The position numbers were made by a program, and so were the translations under genes. 64,000 nt of DNA from positions 33,033,691-33,097,690 of the forward strand of contig CM072513.1 of the NCBI GenBank assembly GCA_036898135.1. The letters are read 5' to 3'. Positions 33,901 to 43,306 of this stretch are shown in pieces. The first letter of the stretch is position 1; every line of letters starts with the position of its first letter. A model generated the notes under the pieces. It was not told the origin of the DNA and searched no databases. It saw only the letters and a list, made by a program, of their open reading frames with translations. Origin of the DNA: Oncomelania hupensis. Lineage: Eukaryota > Mollusca > Gastropoda > Littorinimorpha > Pomatiopsidae.

Positions 33901-34319
33901 TCCAGGTTCCTATGACGATGTTGTTTCTCGTGCGGATCTTGCTTAATTGTCCATCAGTAGCATACTTAACACCTCCGTCCTGGTGGCCAACGGAAGGCGC
34001 GGTCCTTGAGCCAGGCGACGACCTATCCGGTATGGAATTAGTGGATAGTGTCATCATGCATGTAGTGTGTCTTGGGCAAAAAAGGACATGGCGGTGCCCA
34101 ATCCTCTCCAGGCTGTTGGGCACAGCCGAAATCCACGAATACAGTGTGGCTCGCCTTGGCCCCGAGCACGTGGTCGTTGAACCTGTAGCAACGTGAGGTT
34201 CCTCGCCCTGGCCGGTGACTTCTGTGTAGAAGACTTTCGCCCAGTGATGCCGTGCTAACATTACCCTGTAAGTCGCCTCTTACGACACGCCGGGAAACGT
34301 TGGGCCTATTCTATTCAGT
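30969..34319 (-). pseudogene. RTE-type LINE, longest copy (endonuclease + RT)
   Basis: The minus strand holds a nearly complete RTE protein in broken frames. The endonuclease opens with IGTWNVRTLTAEGKLEELAH and has GISELRWKG, VQGDWNAKVGQ and SDHNLLMMSF (33144-34261, one frame change near 33660). A 486-codon segment (31610-33070) carries the linker and RT with AGFRAGRSTTEQIF, FKKTFDRVWH, GVRQGCLLSP and FADDIDGLAGEEQ. The C-terminal part (31018-31522) has HVTRSSRLAKTILQG and GRRRGRPKKRWEDN. The 3' tail is about eleven TATCC units. The 5' boundary near 34319 is a best guess. At least three frame changes make it inactive. It nests inside the 4.6-kb TIR element; no clean target duplication was found. 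Confidence 0.9.
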
Positions 34320-34676
34320 GCCCGAACCCACAAACAAACAGCAACAAATATATTACAGACACACAACAAGGGCAACAAAATACAAGACATACACGTGGTG
34401 TAAAGGCAGGAAGATCGCTACAATAGGAAACTGAAAGGAAAATAGTTTTGTATTTTTAAAATTAAATTGGCTGCATCTAATATTATTTTGAAGATAGAGC
34501 AAAAATAAACCATGACTCCTGCATACCAACCCAGGAATATTAAGTGAAGAATGGCTAAAAACAATAAACAGGCACACATATACACTCACTGTAACTGCCG
34601 CACCCACATCTTACAAAACCCAACTTATGTGACTCATCTCGTCAGACTTTTTAACAAAGAAACGAAACGGCCTATG

Positions 34677-34889
34677 GGACTTACTTGGTTTGGTGAATTT
34701 TGAAAACAAGGATTTACTTAATAATAAACTGACAAAACCAAGCGGATTTGACTTACTTGGTTTTGTGAATTTTTTTAACAAGGATTTAATTCAATAATAA
34801 ACTGACAAATCCAAGCGGGTGACTTGCTTGGTTTTGTCATGTTCTCAACCAAGATCTATCTCAAGAATAATCTGACAAAACAAAGCAAG
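34677..34889. repeat. Three 73-bp hairpin units in the right arm of the TIR transposon
   Basis: Each unit begins GACTTACTTGGTTTTGTGAA (or a near variant) and ends CTGACAAAACCAAGCGG, so each contains an inverted pair CTTGGTTTTGT/ACAAAACCAAG around a spacer with AACAAGGATTTA and AATAATAAACTGA. The word derives from the element's own terminal repeat. Further single copies occur near 30478, 30618, 30712 and 35057. Confidence 0.8.
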
Positions 34890-35085
34890 TCCACAAATAG
34901 TCTTAAAACATCAAATCTATCAAACATTTCTTTAACATTCAAGTTATGCACTCTTAAATCGAGGAATTGCATCATAATATGCCCTTAAACTTCCAGAAAC
35001 GATCGCGTAATATAGCGCAACACAAAACGTCGATTTTCTCGAAAGTAGGTTTTGTGGACTTGCTCGGTTTTGTCAGTTCACGGCA

Positions 35086-35201
35086 GATTGCTTTGCACCA
35101 AATAGTAACACGAGTGGTTATAATCAGTCCATCCTGACGGACAGCCACTGCAGCTTCACATTACAACACGGACACACACACATACACACGCACACTCACA
35201 C
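35086..35201 (+). repeat. Interspersed repeat R, disrupted copy, part 2
   Basis: Contains AGTAACACGAGTGGTTATAA, GTCCATCCTGACGGACAG and the start of the CA tract, continuing part 1 and followed by part 3 beyond LTR element 2. Confidence 0.7.
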
Positions 35202-36738
35202 TGTCACGAACTCGCTAGTTTTAACTCTGCTTATCGACTGTTTAGCCATGTGTAGTCATTGTAACAGTAGAGGAGTATATTACACAGCAGCAATTAAATT
35301 ACACAGCAGACCACACACGGCGAGCGAGCCACCCACATCGCAGTGAGTCAGCACTTGAGCTTTGAATCGGACCGTTTTAACCAATGGGAGCAGGCTAAGT
35401 GGGTAGAGCAGTTTTGACTGTGTCAAAACCTAGCACAGCTTGGTCAGTCGTGTGTGAGAAGAGGAAGAAGTAACATCTACTTAGCTAGCAGAGAACTATC
35501 TTCACTTAGACCAGGAAGCAGGACTTAGAATCTTAGAATTCTATTTAGTCAACACGGGCCTGAACTTGTCAAACAGGTAAATGAACACCCTTCTGTTTCA
35601 TCGTGATATATTTATATTATTGTGGAAATTATGTTTGTGGAATTTGCTATGCATAAATGTGAATTGTTAATCCGAATTTGCGTGACCACGTGGAAGAGCC
35701 TACCACGAGGCGAAACACGACCGGTTACGCCGCCATGTTGTATCCCGTACGGAACCACTGTTGTTTAACTTATATGTATGTTTGCAGACCAGTGGCTGTA
35801 CCACGGAATGTTTATAATATTATTAATTCTGTATGTGTATAGTTAGCCACGTTTGATATTTATATATGTATAGGAATTTAGAGTGAGATTCCAGTGGAAC
35901 CCGGAAGTAGCAGAATGTTCGTCGCTTATGTATAGAGATGTGGAGCTATCACTGAGGGCTACTTTGGCTTTCAGTGAGACGCTCTGCACAAACCGATTAT
36001 TCAGGGTTGTGCAGAATTTCGTCTCTTATATTACAGACGAGCAGGCGAGCTATCCCGAGCTATCCCGAGCTATCCTGTGCACCCCACTCCACAGAAACGA
36101 CTAGTTGGTTGAGGAACCTCTACCGCACAAGACGGAACGAGCGACCCGGTAAAACACCCTGTCAGACCCCACAGCGTGGCAAGGGAACCCAACTACACAA
36201 CGACAAAGGTGTACCAGAAGCTACCTCACAGAAGGACTTCGCACGCACCATCTAGCAGTTAAGTGAACACGCCAAGGTGCACTTAAACTGATCATAGCAG
36301 GACCACAGTAGTCCAACTCTCCAGAAACTGTAACACGGACCACAGTAGTCCAAATCTACATGAGATATACTAGCAAGTGCCCGATGAAGATAGAACAGCT
36401 GCATAGACTATCAGCGATCGAACTATTAGCAGTAACTGAGACATTTTAAGTTAGATTAGTACTTAGAGAATCTTGTATAGAGTAGAAGAAATAAATGTGT
36501 GATTTTAACTGTTATCAAGTGGCTGGACTACATATGATTCATAGCCGTGTGAAAGCTAGTGTGACAGTAATCTTTTACCATTTTTCTATCTATTTCTGTA
36601 TCCCAACCTTAACACAGAACGAGCTAAACAAATAAATTTAATTAAAGTAATTCATAGGGTGACGTACTAGCCGTTCCCACCGAATAAACGTGAGGGTCCA
36701 TAATTCCATTGTGCAGAGCCCATAAACCCCACGTGACA
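35202..36738 (+). repeat. 5' LTR of element 2
   Basis: Starts TGTCACGAACTCGC and ends CCACGTGACA. A polyadenylation hexamer AATAAA lies at 36490-36495. A small frame of 73 codons (from 35883) is present in both LTRs and partly conserved in the related solo LTR at 60692. Confidence 0.95.
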
Positions 36739-36745
36739 CTTAAAT

Positions 36746-36763
36746 TGGCGAGCCTAGCCAGGA
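36746..36763 (+). promoter_or_regulatory. Primer-binding site of element 2
   Basis: Seven bases after the LTR, TGGCGAGCCTAGCCAGGA is nearly the complement of the 3' end of tRNA-Arg(ACG) (…TCCTGGCTGGCTCGCCA as recalled), with one mismatch. Spacing and tRNA class match element 1. Confidence 0.7.
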
Positions 36764-37103
36764 TCTGTGTATAATAGGAATTGGGTATAACCGGATCTAA
36801 GTACAATAAAATTAGATAACAGTAGTAGTAGAATAACTTAGAATAGTGGTAACAAGGACTGATCAGTTGGGTGCACTATTCTTTAGTTAAAAACTTTTTT
36901 GCTTCAAATATTTTTGTGCCTGTATGTTGCATTGTTCTTTTGCAGGTTTTGCTTAAATAACTGTTGTATGCCATTTGACTCTTGTTTTATTCTATTATTG
37001 ATTACGAATTTGATTGTCTTTGCATTGTTTTTATTGACTTGCAATATTGCTAGTGTTTCGGTATTCCACGTGATTCAGAGGGTGTTCATAGACACGTTTG
37101 GCA

Positions 37104-40100
37104 ATGTCGGACCCAGTGGCCTTGAGATTGCGTTTCAAGGAATTGGGAGAAGCTTTACACTTAGCAGGGGCAGACCTAATTGCGTATATCAATGCAGAGG
37201 TAGAGAAGCAGGAGGCTAAGGCAGAGAGAGCAGCAGAGAGAGAGGCTAAGAAACTCGAAGCAGCAGAGAGAGCAGCAGAGAGAGAACAGAAAAAAGCAGA
37301 ATTAGAGGCAGAGAGAGAGGCCAAGAAATTAGAAGCAGAGCAAAAGAAATTAGCATTAGAGGCAGAACAGAAGAAAATAGAATTAGAAGTAGAACAGAAG
37401 AAGGCAGCATTAGCAGCAGAGAGAGAAGCAGAAGTTAGGAAATGGGAGTATGAAAGGGCAGAAAAAGAAAAAGAGAGGGAAGAAAAGGAAAAAGAAAGAC
37501 AGCATGAGTTAGAGCTAAGAAGATTGGGATCAGGAGCTTCAAGTTCTTCCTCAACCCCTCCCCACTCAGATCAGCTAGAGGTAGCATCCAACCCTGTACA
37601 AGGAATGTCATTTCCACTGGGAACATTCAATGAGAGAGAGGAAGGTCTAGATCTCTATCTGACTAGGTTTGAGCGTCTAGCAACAGAGTACAAACTAGAT
37701 CCCACTCATTGGTCTTTCAAGCTTAGTCAAGGGCTTAGAGGAAAGGCTTATGACATCTACAGTAAGCTACCGACTGACAGAGTGACTGACTATCACAAAG
37801 TAAAAGAGGCACTCCTAACGGGATTCGAACTAACAGGAGAATGCTACCGGCAAAAATTCCGCACCAACCGGAGAGTGAAAGGAGAGAGCTATGCGCAGTT
37901 CGCGGATCGGTTGTCCACAACGCTGGATAAGTGGATTAGCCAGTCAGCCACGGCTAAGACGTATGATGGACTGACAGAACTGTTAGTATGGGAACAGCTA
38001 CGGGAAACCATGACCCCCGAGCTGAGAACATTCTCAGTAGAGCAGGGCGCGGAAAGACTGGAAGATCTGGTCAAGGTCGCAGATAGGTACGTGGCCGCCC
38101 ACGGAGAAGCCAAGAGCTTCAGGCGAGACCTAAAGCCTAACGGGAAAGAGGCACAGAAACGAAGCCCTAACCGGGAAGAGCGCACCGCGAATAAGCCGAA
38201 TAACCCCAGACCTGGGCAAAATAAAGGAACCAACACGGAATTCGGGAAAAGAGGTCCCGCAGAACAGAGACGGTATTGTTCGTTCTGCAACAGAAACAAT
38301 CACTCCACCGCAGAATGTTTCAAGTTGGCCGCACAACGTAGGGAAGAGCGCGAAAGCCGGCCAGCGCACAGAGTTCTAACTCAAAGCAGCGGTAACAAGC
38401 CACACACGATCGGAGATCACCCATCGGTGACAGACACGGTCAAGGTCAACGGAAAAGAAGCGAACTGTCTGTATGACACAGGTCTATCATACGACGCGAT
38501 AGTTAGCGAATCTCTTGTATCGCGCGCGGACTTGACAGACAAGACAGTCGACTTACAAGGAGCAGACTTGACGAAACCGACAACTACTTGCCCAATAGCA
38601 TGGATAGAAGTAGAGAGTAGGTACGTCACAGGACGAATCCAAGCAGCTGTTTTACAGAAACCCCTGTATGATCTAGTGCTAGGTTGTAGGTATGTGTTCT
38701 TAGGCACGCCCCCTAAAACTGTAGAGATAGCTGCAGTGCAAACCAGGGCCCAAGCTAAAACCCAACCACCCCAGCCCGAGTTCGCTCCGAATCCAGGACT
38801 CGAAGAGATCAAAACAGCACAGAAAGAAGACACCTCGATAGCGAAGTGCTTCCAGAAGCTACCCAAGGCGCACACACCCCCGCACAAGGGAGACTTCTAC
38901 ATGGAAGAGGGAGTTCTACATCGACAAGGAGATGGAGATCACACCCAACTAGTACTACCAGCCACCCTTCGAGCCCAAGTACTAGAATTAGGCCACAGCA
39001 TGCCACTCAGCGGACACATGGGAATTGGAGCCACAGTGCAGAGAATCAGCGCACACTACTATTGGCCAGGAATCACGGAGGATGTCAAGCGCTACGTGAA
39101 ATCTTGCCACCAATGTCAACGATATTCCCCGCGACATCACACCGTACCAGTTACCTTAGGACCATCGGTAGTAGTCGGCGTGCCATTCCAGCAAGTCTCA
39201 GTAGACATAGTAGGACCACTGCCCATGACCAAGAAGCGGAACAGATTTCTACTCACACTCGTCGACGCATGTACGATGTGGTGCGAAGCAGTCCCGTTGC
39301 CAGCGATCGACACCAAGAAGATTGCAGATGCACTCATCGCCATCTTTACCAGAGTCGGATTCCCGGACAGCATTAGAACGGACAACGGATCTCAGTTCAC
39401 CGGCCGCCTGATGCAAGACGTGTTCGAGTTGATACAAGTTCATCACATTCGCACACCACCATACCACCCCGCCAGCAACGGACAAGTAGAAAGACTGAAT
39501 GGAACCCTTCTCACCATACTCAGGAAAGTCGCCGACGACAATCCAGAAGCGTGGGACACCTACGTGAATGCGGCACTGTTCGCATACCGAGAAACGCCCC
39601 ATGCAGCCACAGGCTACACCCCGTCAACATTGCTATTCGGCAGACCTCTAGCAGGACCGCTAGAAGCCCTACGCAGAAGTTGGGCGGAAGCCAAGATAGA
39701 CGACACACCAAGAGGTGCCACCAAGTACGTCGCAGACCTGCAGGAAACCCTCAAAGCAACGTGGAAGAAAGCTGGTGAAGCACTGAAGAAGGCAAGAGCC
39801 CGTCAGGCGAAGTACTACAACCGCCACGCGAAGGACAGAGAACTGCAAGTCGGCGATCAAGTGCTACTCTTACTTCCAAGTGGAACCAACAAGCTGGACA
39901 TCGCTTGGAGAGGACCGTACCGGGTGACTGCCAAGAAATCCAAGACAGTCTACCAAGTAGAGGTGAACGGGAGAGCCCGATACCACCACATCAATCTCCT
40001 CAAGAAATACACGGACCGACCAGCGACCCCCGGCACACACACATGGATGGCCATCGCCATCGCGGAAGAAGCTCATCCACAACTACAACAGCATCGCCGT

Positions 40101-40697
40101 ACCACTGACAAATGGAACCCGGAAAATCGCCCCGGACAAAGTAGTTTGGACAGCGGAATGCGAGACAGCATTCCAAACACTCAAGGACAGAATGACATCG
40201 GCGCCAGTACTCCACCTACCCGATTTGACTCAGCCATTCGTTCTTCGCACCGACGCAAGCGACTTAGGCCTCGGAGCAGTACTGCTACAGCGCGACCCCA
40301 AGAATGCAGAGACGCTATTCCCTGTCGCCTACGCCAGCAGAAAATTGAGACCCGCCGAGACCCACTACGCCACGTCGGAGAAAGAATGTCTTGGACTAGT
40401 CTGGGCCATACAGAAATTCCAACTCTACCTGTATGGGACTCACTTCACAGTTCAGGTGGACCAACAACCTCTATCGTTCCTGGCAGCCTCCAAGTCTTTG
40501 AACTCTCGCCTGATGAGATGGGCACTCACCCTTCAGGCATACTCATTCCAAATCGAGTACATCCCCGGCAAGGAAAACCACGGAGCCGACTACCTCAGTC
40601 GCCATCTCGTGGAGGACACAGCAGCTGTCGCCCACCCAACACAACTAAGGGCCACAGCACCAGAATTCGTCCCCGCCCAATAAAACCCTGTCACTAG
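37104..40697 (+). CDS. Gag - protease - integrase polyprotein (element 2)
   Basis: A single uninterrupted frame; the ATG at 37104 (MSDPVALRLRFKELGEAL) is preferred to an in-frame TTG two codons earlier. Residues 30-140 are a Glu/Lys/Ala coiled-coil. The capsid-like segment has LYLTRFERLATEYKLDPTHW. A CCHC knuckle, CSFCNRNNHSTAEC, sits near 391. Protease is LYDTGLSYDAIV (Asp458), followed by a TRAQAK linker near 547. Integrase carries HHCC (HSMPLSGHMG, CHQCQR) and the triad Asp701, Asp760, Glu796, then a GPYRVTAKKSK module. Authentic sequence ends about 40065; the final 210 codons read RNase H out of frame because RT has been deleted. Protease and integrase motifs are intact, so this frame may still be functional. 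Confidence 0.9.
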   Translation: MSDPVALRLRFKELGEALHLAGADLIAYINAEVEKQEAKAERAAEREAKKLEAAERAAEREQKKAELEAEREAKKLEAEQKKLALEAEQKKIELEVEQKKAALAAEREAEVRKWEYERAEKEKEREEKEKERQHELELRRLGSGASSSSSTPPHSDQLEVASNPVQGMSFPLGTFNEREEGLDLYLTRFERLATEYKLDPTHWSFKLSQGLRGKAYDIYSKLPTDRVTDYHKVKEALLTGFELTGECYRQKFRTNRRVKGESYAQFADRLSTTLDKWISQSATAKTYDGLTELLVWEQLRETMTPELRTFSVEQGAERLEDLVKVADRYVAAHGEAKSFRRDLKPNGKEAQKRSPNREERTANKPNNPRPGQNKGTNTEFGKRGPAEQRRYCSFCNRNNHSTAECFKLAAQRREERESRPAHRVLTQSSGNKPHTIGDHPSVTDTVKVNGKEANCLYDTGLSYDAIVSESLVSRADLTDKTVDLQGADLTKPTTTCPIAWIEVESRYVTGRIQAAVLQKPLYDLVLGCRYVFLGTPPKTVEIAAVQTRAQAKTQPPQPEFAPNPGLEEIKTAQKEDTSIAKCFQKLPKAHTPPHKGDFYMEEGVLHRQGDGDHTQLVLPATLRAQVLELGHSMPLSGHMGIGATVQRISAHYYWPGITEDVKRYVKSCHQCQRYSPRHHTVPVTLGPSVVVGVPFQQVSVDIVGPLPMTKKRNRFLLTLVDACTMWCEAVPLPAIDTKKIADALIAIFTRVGFPDSIRTDNGSQFTGRLMQDVFELIQVHHIRTPPYHPASNGQVERLNGTLLTILRKVADDNPEAWDTYVNAALFAYRETPHAATGYTPSTLLFGRPLAGPLEALRRSWAEAKIDDTPRGATKYVADLQETLKATWKKAGEALKKARARQAKYYNRHAKDRELQVGDQVLLLLPSGTNKLDIAWRGPYRVTAKKSKTVYQVEVNGRARYHHINLLKKYTDRPATPGTHTWMAIAIAEEAHPQLQQHRRTTDKWNPENRPGQSSLDSGMRDSIPNTQGQNDIGASTPPTRFDSAIRSSHRRKRLRPRSSTATARPQECRDAIPCRLRQQKIETRRDPLRHVGERMSWTSLGHTEIPTLPVWDSLHSSGGPTTSIVPGSLQVFELSPDEMGTHPSGILIPNRVHPRQGKPRSRLPQSPSRGGHSSCRPPNTTKGHSTRIRPRPIKPCH
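40060..40683 (+). pseudogene. RT thumb remnant and RNase H (element 2)
   Basis: Out of step with the preceding frame, this gives the tail of RT (IHNYNSIAVPLTNGTRK, then KVVWTAECETAFQTLKDR) and a complete-looking RNase H: LRTDASDLGLGAVLLQ, SEKECLGLVW, VQVDQQPLSF and HGADYLSRH, with all four acidic residues. The part from 40192 is an open frame of 163 codons ending in TAA. The break near 40060-40068 joins the RT N-terminal linker directly to the connection domain, removing roughly 1 kb with the YXDD motif. There is no independent start signal. Confidence 0.85.
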
Positions 40698-40840
40698 TGT
40701 CCATAGCTACCTGGCACAGCATTGCAGCTCAGGTAGAGCAACTTAATTAGTTTGTACATAGGACCCTAGGATAGTGCAGTGTTAAACTAGGCTCTGTAGT
40801 AGAAAAAGGTCGAATCCAGTAGTCATCGCCTTTTTTCAGT

Positions 40841-40850
40841 TGAGGGAGCC
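40841..40850 (+). promoter_or_regulatory. Polypurine tract of element 2
   Basis: TGAGGGAGCC ends at the 3' LTR boundary, in the position of the plus-strand primer; it is a short tract. Confidence 0.5.
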
Positions 40851-42386
40851 TGTCACGAACTCGCTAGTTTTAACTCTGCTTATCGACTGTTTAGCCATGT
40901 GTAGTCATTGTAACAGTAGAGGAGTATATTACACAGCAGCAATTAAATTACACAGCAGACCACACACGGCGAGCGAGCCACCCACATCGCAGTGAGTCAG
41001 CACTTGAGCTTTGAATCGGACCGTTTTAACCAATGGGAGCAGGCTAAGTGGGTAGAGCAGTTTTGACTGTGTCAAAACCTAGCACAGCTTGGTCAGTCGT
41101 GTGTGAGAAGAGGAAGAAGTAACATCTACTTAGCTAGCAGAGAACTATCTTCACTTAGACCAGGAAGCAGGACTTAGAATCTTAGAATTCTATTTAGTCA
41201 ACACGGGCCTGAACTTGTCAAACTGGTAAATGAACACCCTTCTGTTTCATCGTGATATATTTATATTATTGTGGAAATTATGTTTGTGGAATTTGCTATG
41301 CATAAATGTGAATTGTTAATCCGAATTTGCGTGACCACGTGGAAGAGCCTACCACGAGGCGAAACACGACCGGTTACGCCGCCATGTTGTATCCCGTACG
41401 GAACCACTGTTGTTTAACTTATATGTATGTTTGCAGACCAGTGGCTGTACCACGGAATGTTTATAATATTATTAATTCTGTATGTGTATAGTTAGCCACG
41501 TTTGATATTTATATATGTATAGGAATTTAGAGTGAGATTCCAGTGGAACCCGGAAGTAGCAGAATGTTCGTCGCTTATGTATAGAGATGTGGAGCTATCA
41601 CTGAGGGCTACTTTGGCTTTCAGTGAGACGCTCTGCACAAACCGATTATTCAGGGTTGTGCAGAATTTCGTCTCTTATATTACAGACGAGCAGGCGAGCT
41701 ATCCCGAGCTATCCCGAGCTATCCTGTGCACCCCACTCCACAGAAACGACTAGTTGGTTGAGGAACCTCTACCGCACAAGACGGAACGAGCGACCCGGTA
41801 AAACACCCTGTCAGACCCCACAGCGTGGCAAGGGAACCCAACTACACAACGACAAAGGTGTACCAGAAGCTACCTCACAGAAGGACTTCGCACGCACCAT
41901 CTAGCAGTTAAGTGAACACGCCAAGGTGCACTTAAACTGATCATAGCAGGACCACAGTAGTCCAACTCTCCAGAAACTGTAACACGGACCACAGTAGTCC
42001 AAATCTACATGAGATATACTAGCAAGTGCCCGATGAAGATAGAACAGCTGCATAGACTATCAGCGATCGAACTATTAGCAGTAACTGAGACATTTTAAGT
42101 TAGATTAGTACTTAGAGAATCTTGTATAGAGTAGAAGAAATAAATGTGTGATTTTAACTGTTATCAAGTGGCTGGACTACATATGATTCATAGCCGTGTG
42201 AAAGCTAGTGTGACAGTAATCTTTTACCATTTTTCTATCTATTTCTGTATCCCAACCTTAACACAGAACGAGCTAAACAAATAAATTTATTAAAGTAATT
42301 CATAGGGTGACGTACTAGCCGTTCCCACCGAATAAACGTGAGGGTCCATAATTCCATTGTGCAGAGCCCATAAACCCCACGTGACA
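40851..42386 (+). repeat. 3' LTR of element 2
   Basis: Twin of the 5' LTR, one base shorter. Confidence 0.95.
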
Positions 42387-42515
42387 CACACCAACAAACA
42401 CATGCGCGCACACACCCAGGCACATACAGAGGCACACGCACGCACATTCAAATGGCATGTACGCGGTGGATAAGTGAAAATGTAAAGTCACCATGGATGG
42501 AAAACATTTTTTTTA
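42387..42515 (+). repeat. Interspersed repeat R, disrupted copy, part 3
   Basis: CA-rich start, then AAATGTAAAGTCACC and GATGGAAAACA matching the tail of the intact copy (AAATGTAAAATCACCCTGAAGTGAAAACA). Confidence 0.55.
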
Positions 42516-42540
42516 AACGTTCATAGTCTCTGACCAAGTG

Positions 42541-42958
42541 ATGACCAACCATACCAATGGCATCAACACGGACATCAAAGTCCAAGGTCAATCCCTCAAC
42601 ACGGTGCATATCTTCAAATATTTAGGAGCCATTGTATCAGACAATGGGTGCCGACAGGAAATCCTCTCCAGGATCGCACAAACAACTGCTACCCTGACAA
42701 GGTTGAAGCTCATTTGGAAAGATAGGAACATCAGTCTACAATCCAAGATAAGGCTGCTGCGCTCCCTTGTCATCTCCATCTTCCTACGCATGCGAAACGT
42801 GGACCCTCACAGCAAACATACAACGAAGAATACAAAGAATGGAGATGAAGTGCTACAGAAGACTTCTGGGCATTTCCGATACCCAGCACATCACCAAGAC
42901 GAAGTCCGACAGACCATCATACAAACCAGTGGACAACACGATGACGGGCTCACAGTGG
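42541..42958 (+). pseudogene. RTE-type LINE, internal fragment
   Basis: Plus-strand RTE sequence from just after the RT catalytic motif (NHTNGINTDIKVQGQSLNTV, FKYLGAIVSDNG, RIAQTTATLTRLK) to the start of the basic tail. Frame changes occur near 42785 and 42895. Both ends are missing, including the repeat tail, so it is a deletion derivative. Confidence 0.8.
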
Positions 42959-43044
42959 AGCGGAATCCCCCTCCCCTTACCTTCCCTCTCCCCTCTCAAA
43001 AAGAACCAAAAAAAGAAATAAGTGAAAAAATAAATGAAAAATAA

Positions 43045-43290
43045 ATAAAATAAGGTCTAATTACATACCAAACTTGAACCAAATCCCTAAAGTAGTTTGG
43101 GAGAAAACAGGATTAGAAAAAAAAAATGTCGTCACCATGATTCATCCGAAATGCATTTTTTGTGTTCGTGATCTGGAAGGATTCAATATTTTCTAACTAA
43201 ATACCAAGTTTCAAAGAAATCCTCCATTAGTTTCAGAGAAAGGTGCGCAAAATAAATAATTAAATGAAAACGACTAAGTCACCCGATATA
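43045..43290 (+). repeat. Interspersed repeat Q, copy 2
   Basis: ACCAAACTTGAACCAAATCCC, AGTAGTTTGGGAGAAAA, GTCACCATGAT and CCAAGTTTCAAAGAAATCC in the same order as the other Q copies. Confidence 0.6.
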
Positions 43291-43306
43291 TGTTTGGCTA
43301 AGTCTC

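Larger units (their letters stand above)
30472..35085. mobile_element. TIR DNA transposon of 4.6 kb with nested RTE LINE
   Basis: The left end TGCCGTGATTTGACAAAACC and the right end (reverse complement) TGCCGTGAACTGACAAAACC form a 21-bp inverted repeat including the next G, with two mismatches. GATTGC is duplicated at 30466-30471 and 35086-35091. The intact repeat R copy shows one GATTGC at the same point, which supports both boundaries. Removing the nested RTE leaves about 1.26 kb with no transposase domain, so the element is non-autonomous. Both arms carry repeats of a TIR-derived word TGACAAAACCAAGCAAGTCC in either direction. A 6-bp duplication does not fit the common Tc1, Harbinger or classical hAT classes, so the superfamily is open. 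Confidence 0.85.
35202..42386 (+). mobile_element. LTR retrotransposon 2 (integrase-before-RT order; RT deleted)
   Basis: LTRs of 1537 and 1536 bp, with two differences seen (CAAACAGG/CAAACTGG and one base at TTTAATTAAAG), enclose one long frame for Gag-protease-integrase and a second for RNase H. The pentamer CACAC precedes and follows it; the site is a CA tract, so the duplication is weaker evidence alone, but repeat R resumes exactly on the far side. The RT catalytic domain is absent. Gag and pol domains are closest in this window to element 1, though the LTRs are unrelated by eye. Confidence 0.95.
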
